In this document: piece by piece, positions 58,694 to 64,000 of the stretch
Layout: each line of letters opens with the position of its first letter
How positions within the stretch are numbered: position 1 is the stretch's first letter
Origin: Aquincola tertiaricarbonis
Lineage (GTDB): Bacteria > Pseudomonadota > Gammaproteobacteria > Burkholderiales > Burkholderiaceae_C
Direction of reading: 5' to 3'
Assembly: GCF_000969605.1 (NCBI RefSeq)
Contig: NZ_JZUE01000009.1
Span: 62,001 to 126,000, forward strand
Length of the DNA: 64,000 nt
Translations under genes and position numbers: made by a program
Notes under the pieces: model-generated
What the model was told of the DNA's origin: nothing
Database searches by the model: none
Seen by the model: the letters and a program-made list of their open reading frames with translations, nothing else

Positions 58694-58702
58694 CGCGCCC
58701 CT

Positions 58703-58779
58703 GTCCGAGGAGCGTTGCGACGGCCACACCGGCTGCCAGGCTCGGACACCGGCCCTTCCGCCGTGTGCAACCACGCTCA
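58703..58779 (+). ncRNA. S-adenosylhomocysteine (SAH) riboswitch upstream of metH2
   Basis: The conserved aptamer core is readable: GTCCGAG (58703-58709) pairs with CTCGGAC (58741-58747) as P1. GAGGAGCGTTGCGAC and GCCAGGCTCGG match the family consensus. GAGCG(T) pairs with the downstream ACGCTC (58773-58778) and TTGC with GCAA to form the pseudoknot. SAH riboswitches normally turn on SAH-recycling or methionine-cycle genes when SAH accumulates. Here it precedes metH2 by 66 bases. Confidence 0.88.
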
Positions 58780-58780
58780 C

Positions 58781-58829
58781 CCGGCACGGACGACGTTGCG
58801 GGTGGGCCGCAGCCGACTCGCCGTGCCGG
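58781..58829 (+). promoter_or_regulatory. Inverted repeat in the metH2 leader (candidate riboswitch expression platform)
   Basis: CCGGCACGG (58781-58789) and CCGTGCCGG (58821-58829) are perfect 9-base complements 31 bases apart, ending 16 bases before the ATG. CACCCG (58778-58783) can alternatively pair with CGGGTG (58799-58804), overlapping the pseudoknot side. This suggests switching between structures that mask or free translation. Confidence 0.5.
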
Positions 58830-58845
58830 ACTCCTGGATTCCGCC

Positions 58846-61587
<2,742 letters not shown>

Positions 61588-61588
61588 C

Positions 61589-61605
61589 GGCCGGCTACTC
61601 CGGCC
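61589..61605 (+). terminator. Hairpin after metH2
   Basis: GGCCGG (61589-61594), loop CTACT, CCGGCC (61600-61605), followed by TT, directly after the metH2 stop. Short T-run, so moderate support. Confidence 0.45.
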
Positions 61606-61730
61606 TTCCGACGCGTTCTGTTGCAACTCCGCCGAAGCCCCGGCGCTTCCGGCGTTCAGCCCGCTTCGGCACCTTGCCAGCCCTGCCGATAAGCCTCTGA
61701 GACACGCAGGCCAGTGCCTGCTCAGGGGCG

Positions 61731-63629
61731 ATGGTGAACGAGGTATCGACGACGGCGCTGCGCCGTCCGTGGTTCCACCGCGGCATGCGGTGGGTGGCAG
61801 TGGCGGCAACCGCCGGCTTGGTGGCGGCTTGCGGTGGCGGCGGTGGCGGCTCCGGCGGCGGCGAGACGGCCGTCGGTTCGGGCGCCTCGCCCGCCGTGGG
61901 GGCCGACAGCGGCCCGCCCGCCGGCAATGCGCCCGCCACCGGCGGCGGCGTGGCTGCGCCGGGACCGACTGGACCTTCCGTGGAGGCCTCCTACCCGTCT
62001 GGCACGCCCACGCGTGCCGATGCGGTGCGCTTCCTGACCCAGGCCACCTTCGGGGCCACGCCGGCCGACATCGAGCGTGTGCTGGCCCTGGGCTACCAGG
62101 GTTGGCTAGACGAGCAGTTCGCCCGCCCAGGCGGCTCGCTGCGCAGCAGCTGGGACGCCGCCCACGCCGCCATCCAGGCGGCCGATGCCACCAAGTCGGC
62201 CGGCCAGCGCGAGGTGCTGGACGCCTTCTACCGCGAGGCGGTGACCACCGACGCCCAGCTGCGCATGCGCGTGGCCTTCGCGCTGTCGGAGATCTTCGTC
62301 GTCTCGTTCCAGAACGACGCCGTCACCAACAACACCCGCGCCGTCGCGGCCTACATGGACATGCTGCGCGGCAACGCCTTCGGCAGCTACCGCCAGGTGC
62401 TGGAAGGCGTGGCGCTGCATCCGGCGATGGGGCTGTACCTCTCGCACCTGCGCAACCAGAAGGAGAACGTCGCGGCGGGTCGCGTGCCCGACGAGAACTT
62501 CGCGCGCGAGGTGATGCAGCTGTTCTCCATCGGCCTGCACCAGCTCAACGCCGACGGAAGCCGCAAGCTCGACGGCAACGGCGCGCCGATCGCCACCTAC
62601 ACCCACGACGACATCGCCGGCCTGGCCAAGGTGTTCACCGGTTTCAGCTACGCCGGCCCGGACACCCACAACAACCGCTTCTGGGGCGCGACTGGTTACC
62701 AGGACCCCGACCGCCTGTGGAAGCCGATGCAGGGCTATTCGCAGTTCCATTCGGTGAGCGAGAAGCGCTTCCTCGGCGCCGTGGTGCCGGCCCAGGGCAC
62801 GGCGCAGCCGGCCGCCAGCCTGAAGGCGGCGCTGGACACGCTGGCCGCGCACCCCAATGTCGGCCCCTTCATCGGCCGCCAGCTCATCCAGCGCCTGGTG
62901 ACCAGCCATCCCAGCCCGGCCTACGTGGGACGCGTGTCGGCGGCGTTCACCGGCTCGGGCGGCGACCTGAAGGCGACCGTCAAGGCCATCCTGCTGGACA
63001 GCGAGGCCCGCGGCAGCGCGGCGCTGGCCGATCCCGCCTTCGGCAAGCTGCGCGAGCCGGTGCTGCGCCTGACGGCCACGCTGCGTGCGCTGGGCGCCAC
63101 CTCCGATTCGGGCAGCTGGCTCATCAGCAACACCGACGACGCCGCCACCGCGCTGGGCCAGACGCCGCTGCGCTCGCCGTCGGTCTTCAACTTCTTCCGT
63201 CCGGGCTATGTGGCGCCGGGCACGCTGTCCGGCGCCGCCGGCATGACCACGCCGGAACTGCAGCTCACCCATGAATCGTCGGTGGCCGGCTACGCCAACT
63301 ACATGCGCGGTGGCGTGCAGTCGGGCTGGGGCATGCAGGGCCTGGACGGCAAGGCCGCCCGCCGCGACGTGCAGGTGGACCTCAGCGGCGAGGAGGCCGT
63401 GGCCGACCGCCCCGATGAACTGGTCGACCGCGTGGCCGCCCGCCTGATGGGCGCCGCCGCGCCCGCCGCCCTGCGCGGCGAGTTGCTGACCGCCGTGCAG
63501 TCGGTGGCCATCCCCGCCGCCCGCGCCGACGGCAGCAATGCCACCCAGATCGCCAACGCCCGACGCAACCGCGCGCTCATCGCCACCTTCCTGGTGCTGG
63601 TGTCCCCCGAATTCCTCGTGCAGAAATGA
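61731..63629 (+). CDS. DUF1800-family secreted protein (lipoprotein-like)
   Basis: A 632-residue exported protein. The N-terminus has a signal with lipobox-like LVAAC (near residue 34), then a Gly-rich stretch and the DUF1800 domain (about 90-630; RFLTQATFGATPADIERV, DENFAREVMQLFSIGLHQLN, THDDIAGLAKVFTGFSYAGPD, RLIQRLVTSHPSPAYVGRV and SPSVFNFFRPGY). The start could be 54 bases downstream. DUF1800 proteins are usually encoded together with DUF1501 proteins, as here; function unknown. The stop overlaps the next start (ATGA). Confidence 0.9.
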   Translation: MVNEVSTTALRRPWFHRGMRWVAVAATAGLVAACGGGGGGSGGGETAVGSGASPAVGADSGPPAGNAPATGGGVAAPGPTGPSVEASYPSGTPTRADAVRFLTQATFGATPADIERVLALGYQGWLDEQFARPGGSLRSSWDAAHAAIQAADATKSAGQREVLDAFYREAVTTDAQLRMRVAFALSEIFVVSFQNDAVTNNTRAVAAYMDMLRGNAFGSYRQVLEGVALHPAMGLYLSHLRNQKENVAAGRVPDENFAREVMQLFSIGLHQLNADGSRKLDGNGAPIATYTHDDIAGLAKVFTGFSYAGPDTHNNRFWGATGYQDPDRLWKPMQGYSQFHSVSEKRFLGAVVPAQGTAQPAASLKAALDTLAAHPNVGPFIGRQLIQRLVTSHPSPAYVGRVSAAFTGSGGDLKATVKAILLDSEARGSAALADPAFGKLREPVLRLTATLRALGATSDSGSWLISNTDDAATALGQTPLRSPSVFNFFRPGYVAPGTLSGAAGMTTPELQLTHESSVAGYANYMRGGVQSGWGMQGLDGKAARRDVQVDLSGEEAVADRPDELVDRVAARLMGAAAPAALRGELLTAVQSVAIPAARADGSNATQIANARRNRALIATFLVLVSPEFLVQK

Positions 63630-64000
63630 CCATGGACCGCTCCGTGAACGCTTCCCGCCGCGCCTTCCTGCAACGGGCGGCCGCGCTCTCCTCCCTGGGT
63701 GCCGCCGCCACGCCGCTGGCGCTCAACCTGGCCGCGATGGGCACTGCCAGCGCGCAGACCGCCGGCGACTACAAGGCGCTGGTGTGCGTCTTCCTCAACG
63801 GCGGCAACGACGCCTTCAACATGGTGCTGCCCACCGACGCCGCTTCCTGGCAGGCGTACACCACGGTGCGCAACCAGGCGCCCGACCCGATCAACCTGCG
63901 CGCGGCCGGCACCGCGCCGGTGGCCACCGCCGCCATCGGCTCGCCCGACCGGCTGGGCGGCGTGCTGGCGCTCGACCCGGTGAACGCACAAGGCCGCAGC
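63626..64000 (+). CDS. DUF1501-family Tat-exported protein, partial
   Basis: The first 125 residues of a DUF1501 protein, cut by the right edge. It begins MTMDRSVNASRRAFLQRAAAL, a twin-arginine (Tat) signal with SRRAFLQ, cleaved near ASAQT. The domain start ALVCVFLNGGNDAFNMVLPTD follows, the usual metal-binding GGxD-type segment of the alkaline-phosphatase-like fold. Its ATG overlaps the DUF1800 stop by 4 bases; the next ATG is 6 bases on. The pair is expected to be co-translated and exported. Confidence 0.88.
   Translation, partial: MTMDRSVNASRRAFLQRAAALSSLGAAATPLALNLAAMGTASAQTAGDYKALVCVFLNGGNDAFNMVLPTDAASWQAYTTVRNQAPDPINLRAAGTAPVATAAIGSPDRLGGVLALDPVNAQGRS

Overview
The window is 64 kb of very GC-rich, densely coding chromosomal DNA from a proteobacterium. 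It is most likely a betaproteobacterium of the order Burkholderiales (Rubrivivax/Leptothrix/Sphaerotilaceae-like). Lineage clues are the PHA-granule protein PhaM, a DUF3567-family small protein, a methionine synthase split into two genes with an S-adenosylhomocysteine (SAH) riboswitch, the PEP-CTERM regulators PrsK/PrsR, and a split-ATPase glycerol ABC transporter. I see no rRNA, tRNA, CRISPR array, insertion sequence or prophage. The assignment to order is an inference from gene content.

Layout. 1-1590: a chemoreceptor cut by the left edge, coupled to a small secreted Cache-domain protein. 1746-9291: a geranylgeranyl-reductase-type flavoprotein, a zinc metallopeptidase, a class II glutamine amidotransferase overlapping a large triplicated VanZ membrane protein, and an M14 carboxypeptidase. 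9308-19811: a sulfur island with sulfate ABC transport (sbp-cysU-cysW-cysA, plus a second sbp), a thioredoxin, a sulfonate-type ABC transporter with a TauD-like dioxygenase, and divergently metY, which makes homocysteine from sulfide. 19801-23331: a Fur-box-controlled TonB siderophore receptor, a PepSY membrane protein and a 55-residue membrane protein. 23451-29449: a nuclease-fold hypothetical protein, then a polyprenyl-phosphate sugar transferase and the PrsK/PrsR two-component system that controls the PEP-CTERM/exopolysaccharide programme. 29495-33055: a flavin reductase and an M16 peptidase pair. 33084-43238: a complete glycerol regulon (glpR-glpK, divergent from glpD-glpSTPQUV). 43371-45568: a CsbD-like stress protein, an AraC regulator and an EamA exporter. 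45565-50025: a minus-strand run of FAH hydrolase, retropepsin, TraB/GumN, PhaM and FIST genes. 50039-56251: a DUF3108 protein, a DUF3567 protein, a tandem AAA+ ATPase and an MHYT-GGDEF-EAL c-di-GMP protein. 56248-61587: the two halves of methionine synthase, separated by two convergent paralogous lipoproteins and an SAH riboswitch. 61731-64000: a DUF1800/DUF1501 pair cut by the right edge.

How the parts connect. Sulfate and sulfonate uptake feed sulfide to MetY, whose product homocysteine is methylated by MetH1/MetH2; SAH from the methyl cycle is the expected signal for the MetH2 riboswitch. The glp block takes up glycerol by ABC transport, phosphorylates it (GlpK) and oxidises it (GlpD), with GlpR acting at an AACGAA repeat array over the glpD promoter.

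The most distinctive observations are: complementary degeneracy of the GlpS and GlpT ATPases, giving one canonical and one degenerate ATP site; three VanZ repeats with exactly conserved motif spacing in one protein; a split metH with the riboswitch on only one half; a 28-bp perfect palindrome plus a hairpin containing both stop codons at a convergent gene end; paired palindromes 22 bp apart between the dioxygenase gene and metY; and an uncharacterised tandem AAA+ ATPase. No single block can be claimed as a wholly new system from sequence alone.
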